Source of the DNA: Hoeflea prorocentri
GTDB taxonomy: Bacteria > Pseudomonadota > Alphaproteobacteria > Rhizobiales > Rhizobiaceae
DNA length: 64,000 nt
Direction: 5' to 3'
NCBI RefSeq assembly: GCF_027944115.1
Contig: NZ_JAPJZI010000001.1
Span: forward strand, 4,278,001-4,342,000
The stretch's first letter is position 1; each line of letters begins with the position of its first letter. A program made the position numbers and the translations under genes. A model generated the notes under the pieces. The model saw only the letters and a list, made by a program, of their open reading frames with translations. It made no database searches and had not been told where the DNA came from. Shown piece by piece: positions 1 through 8,526 of the stretch.

Positions 1-929
1 TGAACACCAACCTGTCCCTGATCGGAGCGCCGGTGGAAACCGGGGCCAGCCAGCCCGGATGCCTCATGGGTCCGGATGCGCTGCGTACCGCCGGGATGGC
101 GGACACGCTGCGAAGCCTCGGCTATGAGGTCAGGGATCACGGCAATGCCGGATCCATCGCCGACAACGATGTCTCACACGACAACGACGCCATCCGCAAT
201 CTGCGCGAAACCGTCGGCTGGAGCCGGTCGCTCGACGATATCGGCTACCGGTCCGCGACAGAGGGAAACCTGCCGGTTTTCCTTGGCGGCGATCATTCCA
301 TATCCATGGGCAGCATACCGGCAGTGACCCGGTATGCAGCGGGCAAGGGCCAGCCGCAATTCGTTCTTTGGCTCGATGCCCATCCGGACTTTCACACGCT
401 CGACAGCACACGCAGCGGGAACCTGCACGGCACGCCCGTCGCTTACGTGACAGGCCAACCGGGCTTCGAGGGTGTCTTTCCCGCTCTTCCGGTTGCGGTC
501 GACGCGCACAACGTCTGCATGTTCGGCATACGCTCCGTGGACGAACGGGAGCGGGAGAACCTGACACGCTGCGGGGTCACAGTGCACGATATGCGCGCCA
601 TCGACGAATACGGGGTGCCGGTTCTTCTTGATGCGTTTCTTGAGCGGGTGCGGGCTGCGAACGGCGCATTGCATGTCAGCCTCGATGTGGACTTTCTCGA
701 CCCGACCATCGCGCCGGCCGTCGGCACGACCGTTCCGGGCGGCGCGACGTTTCGCGAAGCCCATCTCATCATGGAGATGCTGCACGACAGCGCACTTGTG
801 TCGTCACTCGACGTTGTGGAGCTCAATCCATTCCTCGATGAGCGGGGAAGGACAGCAAAACTGATGGTGGATCTTGTCGCCAGCCTGTTCGGAAAACGGG
901 TGATGGACCGCCCGACCCGATCCTACTAA
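1..929 (+). CDS. rocF: Arginase (left end cut at start codon)
   Basis: Hydrolyses arginine to ornithine and urea in the cytoplasm using a dinuclear manganese centre. The metal-binding motifs of the ureohydrolase family are all visible: GGDHSISMGS, DAHPDFH and SLDVDFLDP, followed by the usual C-terminal ELNPFLD segment. The reading frame is open to the first base. The first full codon is AAC at base 3, and bases 1-2 are TG, so the start codon probably lost only its first base. The protein would then begin MNTNLSLIGAPVETGA and be about 309 residues, normal for arginase. Ornithine cyclodeaminase follows 21 bases downstream, so the pair forms an arginine to ornithine to proline route. Agmatinase is a less likely alternative, because the N-terminus matches arginases. 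Confidence 0.9.
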   Translation, partial: NTNLSLIGAPVETGASQPGCLMGPDALRTAGMADTLRSLGYEVRDHGNAGSIADNDVSHDNDAIRNLRETVGWSRSLDDIGYRSATEGNLPVFLGGDHSISMGSIPAVTRYAAGKGQPQFVLWLDAHPDFHTLDSTRSGNLHGTPVAYVTGQPGFEGVFPALPVAVDAHNVCMFGIRSVDERERENLTRCGVTVHDMRAIDEYGVPVLLDAFLERVRAANGALHVSLDVDFLDPTIAPAVGTTVPGGATFREAHLIMEMLHDSALVSSLDVVELNPFLDERGRTAKLMVDLVASLFGKRVMDRPTRSY

Positions 930-950
930 CCAGCGCAGGGAGACGTTGAA

Positions 951-2009
951 ATGGTACATTTTGTCGGTGTTGAAGCAATGATCCGGCTCGTTGGAAAGAC
1001 CGGACCAAGAGAATTCCTCACCGGACTCGGCAATGCCATAGAACATGATTTTCGCCGCTGGGAACGGTTTGAAAAGACGCCGCGGATCGCCAGTCACTCG
1101 AAAGACGGCGTGATCGAGCTGATGCCCACCAGCGACGGCGAGCAATACGGCTTCAAATATGTGAACGGGCATCCGAAAAACATGAAGGAGGGCCTTCAGA
1201 CGGTGACCGCTTTCGGTGTCCTGTCCGATGTTTCGACGGGCTACCCCGTTCTTGTCAGCGAGATGACGCTGCTCACAGCCCTCAGGACCGCCGCCACATC
1301 GGCTATGGCCGCAAAGCACCTTGCCCGCAGCGGGTCGCGAACAATGGCCATCATCGGCAATGGCGCGCAGTCGGAGTTCCAGGCGATCGCTTTTGCCGCG
1401 ATGACCGGTATCGAGGCCGTCCGGCTCTATGACATCGATCGCAGCGCAAGCCGCAAATGTGCGGCCAATCTTTCGCGACACGGTCTCGATATCGCAATCT
1501 GCGCGTCAGCCCAGGACGCGGTGGCCGGCGCCGATATAGTCACAACCGTGACCGCGGACAAACAGTGCGCAACCATCCTGACGGACAATATGGTTGGGGA
1601 GGGTCTTCACATAAATGCTGTCGGCGGCGATTGTCCCGGCAAGACGGAATTGCACAAAGACATCCTTCACCGCTCGAAAATCTTTGTCGAATTTACGGCA
1701 CAGACACGCATTGAGGGTGAAATCCAGCAATTGCCGCAAAATTATCCGGTAACCGAGTTGTGGCAGGTCATTGCGGGACGGAAGGACGGGCGATCGTCTC
1801 CTCGAGACATCACGCTTTTTGATTCCGTCGGCTTTGCAATCGAGGACTTTTCAGCACTCAATTTCGTCCGGGATCAGGCGCTAAGCCACGGAATTTTTGA
1901 GGAACTTGATCTTGTTGCCGATCTGCCGGACCCACGCGATCTGTTTGGTGTGCTGAGACACGGGCAAGGCCCTCTTTGCGGACCGCACAGACCCGTTGCC
2001 GCAGCTTAA
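951..2009 (+). CDS. Ornithine cyclodeaminase
   Basis: Converts ornithine to proline and ammonia in an NAD-dependent reaction. The 352-residue protein has the ornithine cyclodeaminase/mu-crystallin family pattern: a substrate half with the VSEMTLLTALRTAA segment, then a Rossmann domain opening with the GNGAQSEFQ loop, and the VGGDCPGKTEL segment that carries the family's catalytic aspartate. Start ATG at 951 has an AGGGAG ribosome site at about 936-941. It lies directly after the arginase gene in the same direction, so the two form an arginine catabolic operon. A rho-independent terminator candidate follows at 2234-2274. Some members of the superfamily act on lysine or alanine, but the arginase neighbour supports ornithine. 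Confidence 0.9.
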   Translation: MVHFVGVEAMIRLVGKTGPREFLTGLGNAIEHDFRRWERFEKTPRIASHSKDGVIELMPTSDGEQYGFKYVNGHPKNMKEGLQTVTAFGVLSDVSTGYPVLVSEMTLLTALRTAATSAMAAKHLARSGSRTMAIIGNGAQSEFQAIAFAAMTGIEAVRLYDIDRSASRKCAANLSRHGLDIAICASAQDAVAGADIVTTVTADKQCATILTDNMVGEGLHINAVGGDCPGKTELHKDILHRSKIFVEFTAQTRIEGEIQQLPQNYPVTELWQVIAGRKDGRSSPRDITLFDSVGFAIEDFSALNFVRDQALSHGIFEELDLVADLPDPRDLFGVLRHGQGPLCGPHRPVAAA

Positions 2010-2375
2010 GGCGACGGGAATTCTGGGTTGTTACACCGGGATTTTTCCACTGTAACATAGTCGTGACCCGCAATCTCCCGGTTGTGTCCTTGAATTGCCA
2101 CATTCATCGGCCCAAATCACAATCACCGGCAAGCAAAAATGCCGATGTCTGGCGAGAGGCATGTCCCCCGCCACGCCGGACACGAGCGGCGACCTCATCC
2201 CCCCCTCTCCGGGTCGCCGCTCACATCCCCAACGCCACCGTGACTATCCCCTCCAGCCACGGTGGCACTTTTTTGTCTATTTCGATGTTCCCGCATCCGG
2301 CGCTTTAATCTGCCGGTGAAACCGTCTAGATCGTCTCCAGTTTCATTGTTTCAAGTCATTAGTCAGGAGCCGGGC
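2010..2375. other. Intergenic region with two hairpins, no gene
   Basis: About 365 bases separate the ornithine cyclodeaminase gene from the dipeptidase gene. No convincing reading frame is present. The stretch has an 11-bp stem hairpin at 2184-2222 and then the terminator-like hairpin at 2234-2274. The last hundred bases should hold the promoter of the dipeptidase gene, but I see no clear -35/-10 pair. Confidence 0.6.
2234..2274 (+). terminator. Rho-independent terminator after ornithine cyclodeaminase
   Basis: Stem arms GCCACCGTG (2234-2242) and CACGGTGGC (2258-2266) pair perfectly over 9 bp with a 15-base loop. A run of six T follows at 2269-2274. Confidence 0.75.
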
Positions 2376-3764
2376 ATGGCCGATCTCGCCGCAACGCTTT
2401 CACAAGCCGATAAGAACCTCGACAACAGCCTCGAACGCTTGTCGGACCTCATTCGAATCAAATCCATCTCGACCGATCCCGCCTTTTCCGACGATTGCCG
2501 CAAGGCCGCCGGCTGGCTTGTCGGCACGCTTGAGGATATCGGTTTTGAAGCAGGTGTTCGCGAGACAACCGGGCATCCCATGGTTGTGGCGCATCAGGCC
2601 GGCCGGGAGGGTGCACCTCATGTTCTGTTTTACGGCCACTATGACGTTCAACCGGTCGATCCCCTCGACCTTTGGACCAAGGACCCGTTTTCTCCCGGCG
2701 TTGAGGAACTGACGCCCGGCCGAAAGGTCATCACCGGCCGCGGCGCCGCGGACGACAAGGGTCAGCTCATGACATTTGTCGAAGCATGCCGGGCCTACAA
2801 GGAGACAAACGGCACCCTGCCCTTGACCGTGACGATCCTGTTCGAGGGCGAAGAGGAATCCGGCTCGCCTTCGCTGAAGCCGTTTCTTGAGGCCAATGCC
2901 GATGAGCTGAAGGCCGATCTTGCGATGGTGTGCGATACGGGCATGTGGGACGCGGATACGCCGGCCATATCGGTGAGCCTTCGCGGACTGACCGGCGAAG
3001 AGGTTACGATCAAGGCCGCAAACCGCGACCTGCATTCGGGCCACTATGGCGGAAACGCCGCCAATCCCATCCATATCCTGACATCCATCCTGGGCGACAT
3101 CCACGATGCGGACGGGCGCGTGACCATCCCGAACTTCTATGACGGCGTGCACGAGACGCCCGACAACATCAAGTCCATGTGGGAAGAACTCGGTCCGCCA
3201 AAGGACTTCCTGGAAGATATCGGCCTTTCTGTTCCATCGGGAGAAAAGGGCCGCACGATCCTTGAACGCTGCTGGGCCCGCCCGACTGCCGAGGTCAACG
3301 GCATTTCGGGCGGCTATACCGGTGACGGTTTCAAGACGGTCATTCCGGCGGAGGCATCGGCAAAGGTATCGTTCCGCCTGGTAGGCGATCAGGATCCCCA
3401 CGCAATCCGACGCAACTTCCGGGCCTTCGTCGAGGAAAGGCTTCCGGCCGACTGTTCGGCGGAGTTTTCGCAGCACGGAACTTCCGGCGCGATACAACTA
3501 CCCTATGATGCTCCGGAGCTGGCGGACGCTCAAAAGGCGCTGGAAGATGAATGGGAAAAGCCGGCGGTGATTATCGGCATTGGCGGATCAATCCCGATCG
3601 TCGGCGATTTCCGTTCGATGCTCGGCATGAATTCGCTGCTCGTCGGTTTCGGACTGGACGACGATCGCGTCCACTCACCGAACGAGAAATACGACCTGCG
3701 CTCCTTCCACAAGGGCATTCGTTCCTGGATCCGCATTATGGATGCGCTGGCGGCAGGGCAGTAG
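2376..3764 (+). CDS. M20 family dipeptidase
   Basis: Zinc-dependent cytosolic dipeptidase of the M20/ArgE/CPG2 family, 462 residues. Metal and catalytic motifs are visible in order: GHYDVQPVDP, GRGAADDKGQ, EGEEESGSPSL (catalytic Glu followed by a metal Glu), HSGHYGG in the dimerisation domain, and a late HSPNEK metal histidine. The open frame extends upstream to 2262, but the first 38 residues there do not look like the family. ATG at 2376 begins MADLAATLSQ and has AGGAGC at 2365-2370, so I take it as the start. It is a single-gene unit; the next gene converges on it with an 11-base gap. The exact substrate is unknown. Confidence 0.9.
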   Translation: MADLAATLSQADKNLDNSLERLSDLIRIKSISTDPAFSDDCRKAAGWLVGTLEDIGFEAGVRETTGHPMVVAHQAGREGAPHVLFYGHYDVQPVDPLDLWTKDPFSPGVEELTPGRKVITGRGAADDKGQLMTFVEACRAYKETNGTLPLTVTILFEGEEESGSPSLKPFLEANADELKADLAMVCDTGMWDADTPAISVSLRGLTGEEVTIKAANRDLHSGHYGGNAANPIHILTSILGDIHDADGRVTIPNFYDGVHETPDNIKSMWEELGPPKDFLEDIGLSVPSGEKGRTILERCWARPTAEVNGISGGYTGDGFKTVIPAEASAKVSFRLVGDQDPHAIRRNFRAFVEERLPADCSAEFSQHGTSGAIQLPYDAPELADAQKALEDEWEKPAVIIGIGGSIPIVGDFRSMLGMNSLLVGFGLDDDRVHSPNEKYDLRSFHKGIRSWIRIMDALAAGQ

Positions 3765-3775
3765 ACAGCTGAAGA

Positions 3776-4888
3776 TCAGTCGTTGCCGACACGCGCCCAT
3801 TGCGGCCGCTCAAACAGGAAACGGCCGAAGCCGGTCGTTTCCACCAGCCAGAACAGGATGAGCGGTCCGGCAATCGCAGCAATCCATACCAGAAGCGAGA
3901 TGGTGCCCACGTCCGGGATGATCCCGAGCTTGAGCAGGACGACGCGTGTCACAGCCATCGGCAGGAAAAACGCGAGATAGATGACGATCGAGTGGGACCC
4001 GCACCAGCCGATAAAGCCGGCCCATCGATGCGACGACAAAAGCGCGCTTGCCGATACGAGGACGATCACGCCGCCGATCCCAAGGACGAGCGAGACAAAT
4101 GGCAACATCGATATCGCCACCTTTCCGTGACCGGCCGGGCCGAGGGTAACGGGCACGGCGGTTGCCGTGGCCAGGGCCGTCACCGCAATGATCGCCACCA
4201 TGGCGGCAATCGCCGGCACAACGTTGCGTTTTGCATAATCGGCGAGCGCGAACACCAGCGGCGCAAATGCATAGCCGGCAAAGAACCAGACGAAATAGCT
4301 TGCGAACTCGTCAATCAGAACCGCACCGGTATGGATGGGGAGAATCTGCAGGAGGATTGCTAGACCCAGGACCAGCGAGACCGGGATCGGACGCAGCAGC
4401 CGCGTCGCAATGAAAAACACGGGCAATATATAGATGAACCAGAGCGTCCCGAACGGCTGAACGAAGGCCAGGAGATAATTCTCTACCGGCGCCGCGGCGC
4501 CTCCCTCGGCCGCCATGCCCGGAGCCTTGAATGCGAACTGTATGGTCAGCCACAGGACGTAGAAATAGGCAAAATGCACGATCTTACCGTCAACGAACTG
4601 GCGCAGTGGATTGTCCACGCTGCGCATGAAGAACAGTCCCGAGGCCAGGAAAAAGGCCGGCATGCGCATGGGCTGGCTGACTTCCACGAATATATGCATC
4701 CAGCCATCCGCTCCGGCTGCCTTCTCCACGCCGATAACGGAGTGCAGCATGACAACAAGAAGGATGCAGAAACCCTTAAGATAGTCGACCCAGGCCACCC
4801 GGCCTGATTCAATGTGGACATAATCCCTGGCGCCGCTCAGCGTCGCGGCGCGATCCTGCTTTTCTACATAGGCCATAGAAGGTTCCAT
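3776..4888 (-). CDS. Acyltransferase 3 family membrane protein
   Basis: Integral membrane acyltransferase of the OafA/OpgC type (370 residues), expected to transfer acyl groups such as acetyl or succinyl to a cell-surface glycan. The N-terminal signature DYLKGFCILLVVMLHS carries the conserved histidine in the first membrane segment. About ten hydrophobic segments follow, including the ASGLFFMRS and WFIYILPVFF helices. The extracellular arginine-containing loop also fits the family. It is transcribed alone, convergent with the dipeptidase gene and divergent from the penicillin-binding protein gene. The acceptor cannot be told from sequence. A cyclic glucan, O-antigen or exopolysaccharide are all possible. 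Confidence 0.82.
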   Translation of the reverse strand: MEPSMAYVEKQDRAATLSGARDYVHIESGRVAWVDYLKGFCILLVVMLHSVIGVEKAAGADGWMHIFVEVSQPMRMPAFFLASGLFFMRSVDNPLRQFVDGKIVHFAYFYVLWLTIQFAFKAPGMAAEGGAAAPVENYLLAFVQPFGTLWFIYILPVFFIATRLLRPIPVSLVLGLAILLQILPIHTGAVLIDEFASYFVWFFAGYAFAPLVFALADYAKRNVVPAIAAMVAIIAVTALATATAVPVTLGPAGHGKVAISMLPFVSLVLGIGGVIVLVSASALLSSHRWAGFIGWCGSHSIVIYLAFFLPMAVTRVVLLKLGIIPDVGTISLLVWIAAIAGPLILFWLVETTGFGRFLFERPQWARVGND

Positions 4889-5044
4889 CCCGCACAGATT
4901 GCGACTGTCAATTTACCAGGGAGCAGGAAGAGAACCGTTAAAATCGGCGGCCCGATTTGCGAACGTTAACAAAACGATTAACGCCCCCTTAAATTGCCGC
5001 AATTAAGGTTCAAGCGCCCACCGTCACAAAACCCGCTGGAACGC

Positions 5045-7255
5045 ATGGCCGGAAAACGCAAAAAGCAAACCCGTATCGAACCCTCCATGGGCAAACGCCG
5101 CGCGCGCTCAGGCGACCTTCGCGCCAGTGCCAAAGATCGCGTTGCCGGCGGAAACCGGACAGCAAAACGCAAACGCGGCAAAACCTCCGGCGGACGGCGC
5201 AAATCGCGTTCGGGCTCCGCGCGGCGCGGGTTTTCCGGATTTGTCCGGCGCAGTTTCTACTGGTGTTGTGTCATCGGCCTGTGGCTGGCTATCGCCGTCG
5301 GCGGTGTTGTCGCTTTCTACGGCGCCAAGATGCCGAGCGCGACAACCTGGTCCGTTCCCGACAGACCGCCGAATGTCAGGATTGTTTCAACCGACGGACG
5401 CACCATGGCCAATCGCGGTGCGACGGGCGGAGAAGCGCTGCCGCTGTCGCGCATGTCGCCTTATATTCCTCAGGCCGTACTGGCCATTGAGGACCGTCGC
5501 TTTTACTCCCATTTCGGGGTCGATCCCATAGGCCTTGCCCGCGCCATGGTCAGCAATGTCATGGCCGGCCGCATGGTTCAGGGCGGATCGACGCTGACAC
5601 AACAGCTTGCAAAGAACCTGTTCCTTTCGCCCGACCGGACCATTGAACGCAAGGTGCAGGAGGTTCTGCTCGCGGCCTGGCTGGAGCACAAGTTCACCAA
5701 GGACCAGATACTGGAGATGTATCTGAACCGGGTCTATTTCGGCTCGGGCGCATACGGCGTCGAGGCGGCCTCGCGCCGCTATTTCAAAAAACCGGCCCGC
5801 GACGTGAACCTTGCCCAGGCGGCGCTTCTTGCCGGATTGCTCAAGGCACCGTCGCGGCTGTCCCCGGCGCGCAATCCGGACGGCGCGGAAGCCCGCGCCC
5901 AGATTGTGCTTGAGGCGATGCGCGAAGAGGGTTTTGTGACCGACCGTGAGATCACCACGGCAATGACGCAGCCACCGACACGCGCCAAGAGCTACTGGAC
6001 CGGGGCGGAGAATTACGGCGCGGACCTCGTCATGGACCGGCTTGAGGAGGTGATCGGAGGCAAGATCACCACCGATCTCATCGTTGACACCACCATCGAT
6101 TTCAAGCTGCAGCAACAGGCGGAACAGGCCATCCGCGAGGCGATCGACGGAAACGGCCGAAAGCTGAAGGTCTCGCAGGGCGCGCTCGTATCGATCGACG
6201 GATCCGGCGCGATCCGGGCGCTGGTCGGCGGCTATGATTACTCGGTCAGCCAGTTTGACCGGGCAACAAAGGCCAAGCGGCAACCGGGATCGGCATTCAA
6301 ACCGTTTGTCTATGCGGCTGCGCTGGAGATGGGCCGTACGCCGGATTCGGTGCGCAACGACGCGCCCATCAGGATCGGCAAGTGGACGCCCTCGAATTAC
6401 GATGACAAGTACCGTGGACCGGTCACACTGTCGGAAGCGTTGTCCAAGTCTCTCAACACGGTGGCCGCGCAATTGGTCATGGAGGCCGGTGCCGGCAGTG
6501 TTGCAAAGACCGCGCGGCGTCTCGGTATCGAATCGAAGCTTCAGACCAATGCGTCTATTGCGCTTGGAACATCGGAGGTCACGCTCACAGAACTGACGGC
6601 CGCCTACGCACCTTTCATGAATGGCGGCTACAAGGCTACGCCACATATCATCAGACGGGTGCGGACCGCCGACGGAAAGGTGCTTTACGAAAACACCTAT
6701 GACAACCCGCCGCGGGTTCTGCGGCCGGACATCATCGCGATGATGAATTCCATGCTGGTGCGGGCCGTCAATGAAGGCACCGGCCGAAGGGCCCAGCTCG
6801 GCGGCCATCAGGCAGCGGGCAAAACCGGAACCAGCCAGGCATTCCGCGACGCCCTGTTTGTCGGTTACACGTCCAACCTGACGACGGGTGTCTGGTTCGG
6901 AAACGACGACGGCAAGCCGACAAAGAACGTCACCGGCGGATCGATACCGGCGGTGGCCTGGCAGAGCTTCATGGAAGCCGCCCATAGCGGCCGTTCAAGC
7001 GCGAGGCTGCCGGGTCAGTATGACGTGCCGAGCGATCCGAGCCGGATCGCGGTGCCGGTGACACGGCCGTCGCAACTCCCGGCCCGCAGACCCGAGGGCG
7101 AAATCGCCAGCCACAGCGAACCGGCCGGCGAATGGCAACAGCGCGTCGCATCGGAACCCACCGGCTCGACCCGCGGACCTGTACCGCCGGCGGATGTCGG
7201 GCGACACCAGCCCAACGAAACCACAAGCCTGCTCGACATCATACTGGGACGCTGA
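5045..7255 (+). CDS. Class A penicillin-binding protein (PBP1a family)
   Basis: Bifunctional peptidoglycan glycosyltransferase and transpeptidase, 736 residues from ATG 5045. A TTG at 4994 would add 17 residues but is less likely. Layout: a strongly basic cytoplasmic tail of about 60 residues, one membrane helix (about 75-95), a GT51 domain with EDRRFYSHFG and GGSTLTQQLAKN motifs, and a transpeptidase domain with SAFK (SxxK nucleophile), SLN (SxN) and KTGTS (KTG). The C-terminal 80 residues are rich in proline, arginine and serine and are probably disordered. It polymerises glycan strands and cross-links stem peptides at the periplasmic face. Several class A PBPs are usual in rhizobia, so I do not assign a finer name such as pbpC or mrcA. 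Confidence 0.93.
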   Translation: MAGKRKKQTRIEPSMGKRRARSGDLRASAKDRVAGGNRTAKRKRGKTSGGRRKSRSGSARRGFSGFVRRSFYWCCVIGLWLAIAVGGVVAFYGAKMPSATTWSVPDRPPNVRIVSTDGRTMANRGATGGEALPLSRMSPYIPQAVLAIEDRRFYSHFGVDPIGLARAMVSNVMAGRMVQGGSTLTQQLAKNLFLSPDRTIERKVQEVLLAAWLEHKFTKDQILEMYLNRVYFGSGAYGVEAASRRYFKKPARDVNLAQAALLAGLLKAPSRLSPARNPDGAEARAQIVLEAMREEGFVTDREITTAMTQPPTRAKSYWTGAENYGADLVMDRLEEVIGGKITTDLIVDTTIDFKLQQQAEQAIREAIDGNGRKLKVSQGALVSIDGSGAIRALVGGYDYSVSQFDRATKAKRQPGSAFKPFVYAAALEMGRTPDSVRNDAPIRIGKWTPSNYDDKYRGPVTLSEALSKSLNTVAAQLVMEAGAGSVAKTARRLGIESKLQTNASIALGTSEVTLTELTAAYAPFMNGGYKATPHIIRRVRTADGKVLYENTYDNPPRVLRPDIIAMMNSMLVRAVNEGTGRRAQLGGHQAAGKTGTSQAFRDALFVGYTSNLTTGVWFGNDDGKPTKNVTGGSIPAVAWQSFMEAAHSGRSSARLPGQYDVPSDPSRIAVPVTRPSQLPARRPEGEIASHSEPAGEWQQRVASEPTGSTRGPVPPADVGRHQPNETTSLLDIILGR

Positions 7256-7638
7256 CCGGAAAAGCGGCAGCCCGCTCCCACGCGCAACAGGAGCTGATCA
7301 AACCGGTCCTGCCCGAAAACGGCTGCATCGCTCGGAAAGCCGGGCTGAACCAGCCCCAGATCGAGCGCGACATCGGTACGCGCTCCAAGCGCCAGCAGCC
7401 GGTCAAGCACGAAATAGCAATGGGGCTTTGGTGAAACCAGTAGACCTCAATCTATTTCGTTGACGCCCGCTCCTTTGTTCAACCGGCAGCCGGAACGGGA
7501 ACTGATGCAAAAGAGCAACAGTAGATTTGTTAACACATGCGTCACGATTTGCAGTATTGCAAAAATAACTGGGGCGCGGTTTGTTGCTTTTTATTCGACT
7601 ACGTTTTCTTAAATGACGTGGCGGGGGACCTTTTTAGA
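7256..7638. other. Gap between PBP and PagL-like genes
   Basis: About 380 bases without a well-supported gene. On the minus strand a frame from about 7440 reads through VLDRLLALGARTDVALDLG and on into the PBP gene. Its composition is protein-like up to about 7258, but it has no clear start signal and I recognise no family. It may be a gene remnant or chance. The stretch 7500-7638 is more AT-rich than its surroundings and should carry the promoter of the PagL-like gene. Confidence 0.4.
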
Positions 7639-8220
7639 ATGCGATTTCTTCTTGGGATCGCCGCGTTGGGCATGGCGCAACTGTGTTGGGGCACAGTTGC
7701 GCATGCGTCCGACGGTGATTTTAACCGGATTGAAATTGGCAAATACGCCAAGACCTGGGAAGCACGCTTCGGCGCCGGGGCCTTTGATACAGGACCTGCC
7801 TCTCCGAACGATTTTGACGGTACGGTGATCAATGGCGAGATACTTGCGCCATCGCCCTATTTTCTCGATGCAATCGGCTCGCCGCGTCCGTATGTCGGCA
7901 CCGACATCGCCATAAGCGACAATCCGATCAACGTTGTCTATACCGGCCTGAACTGGCAGGCGCATGTTATGCCCTGGCTCTATGTCGGACTGAGCGGCGG
8001 TGGGGCATGGGCCGATTCACGTGTAACAACCGACACGACGACCGGTGCAACCAAGGATCTCGGCTCGAACTGGCTCTTTCACCTTCAGGCCAGTGTGGGG
8101 ATCGATATTACGCCCGAACTGATGATCGAAGTCTTCTACAACCACTTCTCGAATGCCAGCCTTGCCGATTTCAACGTCGGTCTCGAGGCGGTCGGCGGGC
8201 GCATGGGATACCGTTTCTGA
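7639..8220 (+). CDS. PagL-like outer-membrane acyloxyacyl hydrolase
   Basis: Predicted lipid A 3-O-deacylase of the acyloxyacyl hydrolase (PagL) family, an outer-membrane beta-barrel that removes an ester-linked acyl chain from lipid A. From ATG 7639 the protein has 193 residues and starts with a signal peptide (MRFLLGIAALGMAQLCWG, cleavage near AHA/SDG). The C-terminal YNHFSNASLADFNVG matches the PagL active-site region, with His169 and Ser171 in the HxSN pattern, and the chain ends in an aromatic residue (YRF) as barrels do. The frame opens earlier at 7537, but that extension lacks a signal peptide. It is a single gene upstream of the dnaK promoter. It could alter immune recognition or membrane permeability. 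Confidence 0.75.
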   Translation: MRFLLGIAALGMAQLCWGTVAHASDGDFNRIEIGKYAKTWEARFGAGAFDTGPASPNDFDGTVINGEILAPSPYFLDAIGSPRPYVGTDIAISDNPINVVYTGLNWQAHVMPWLYVGLSGGGAWADSRVTTDTTTGATKDLGSNWLFHLQASVGIDITPELMIEVFYNHFSNASLADFNVGLEAVGGRMGYRF

Positions 8221-8526
8221 ACGCCTGTTGAACCGGGCACTCCCCAGGATTGATTTCCGCCGCCGGCTTCAGCCAAGGATTGCACACCGCTTAAAAAACG
8301 CCTTAAGCCGCAATTCAGGGGTTTTCAGACCCGTGTCAGCAATGCTATCGGCGGTCACGCAAAGAGCGAAGGTCGAATCCGAATCCTGCCTTGCAGTCCC
8401 ATAACGGCTTTCTTATATACGCTTCAACTACGGCGTCCTGCCGGACGCTGGGGGATATACCGCTAGGGACTGTCACATGGAACGCCTCCAAGGGTCCTGA
8501 CAGTTCGCTTCAAGGAGAATGTAAAA
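8221..8526 (+). promoter_or_regulatory. dnaK upstream region with heat-shock-type promoter candidate
   Basis: About 306 bases with no gene. A promoter candidate has a CTTGCA element at 8390-8395 and TTATAT at 8413-8418, 17 bases apart. That is compatible with an alphaproteobacterial sigma-32 or housekeeping promoter. Downstream, ACTGTCA (8469-8475) and TGACAGT (8498-8504) form a 7-bp inverted repeat in the presumed 5' leader, just before the AAGGAG ribosome site of dnaK. Confidence 0.4.

Noticed and set aside
2400-3497. 365-residue minus-strand frame over the dipeptidase gene
   Set aside because: Same reasoning: low-complexity antisense of a clear M20 gene.
5387-6985. 532-residue minus-strand frame over the PBP gene
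   Set aside because: Shadow frame of a GC-rich gene. No start signal or recognised domain.
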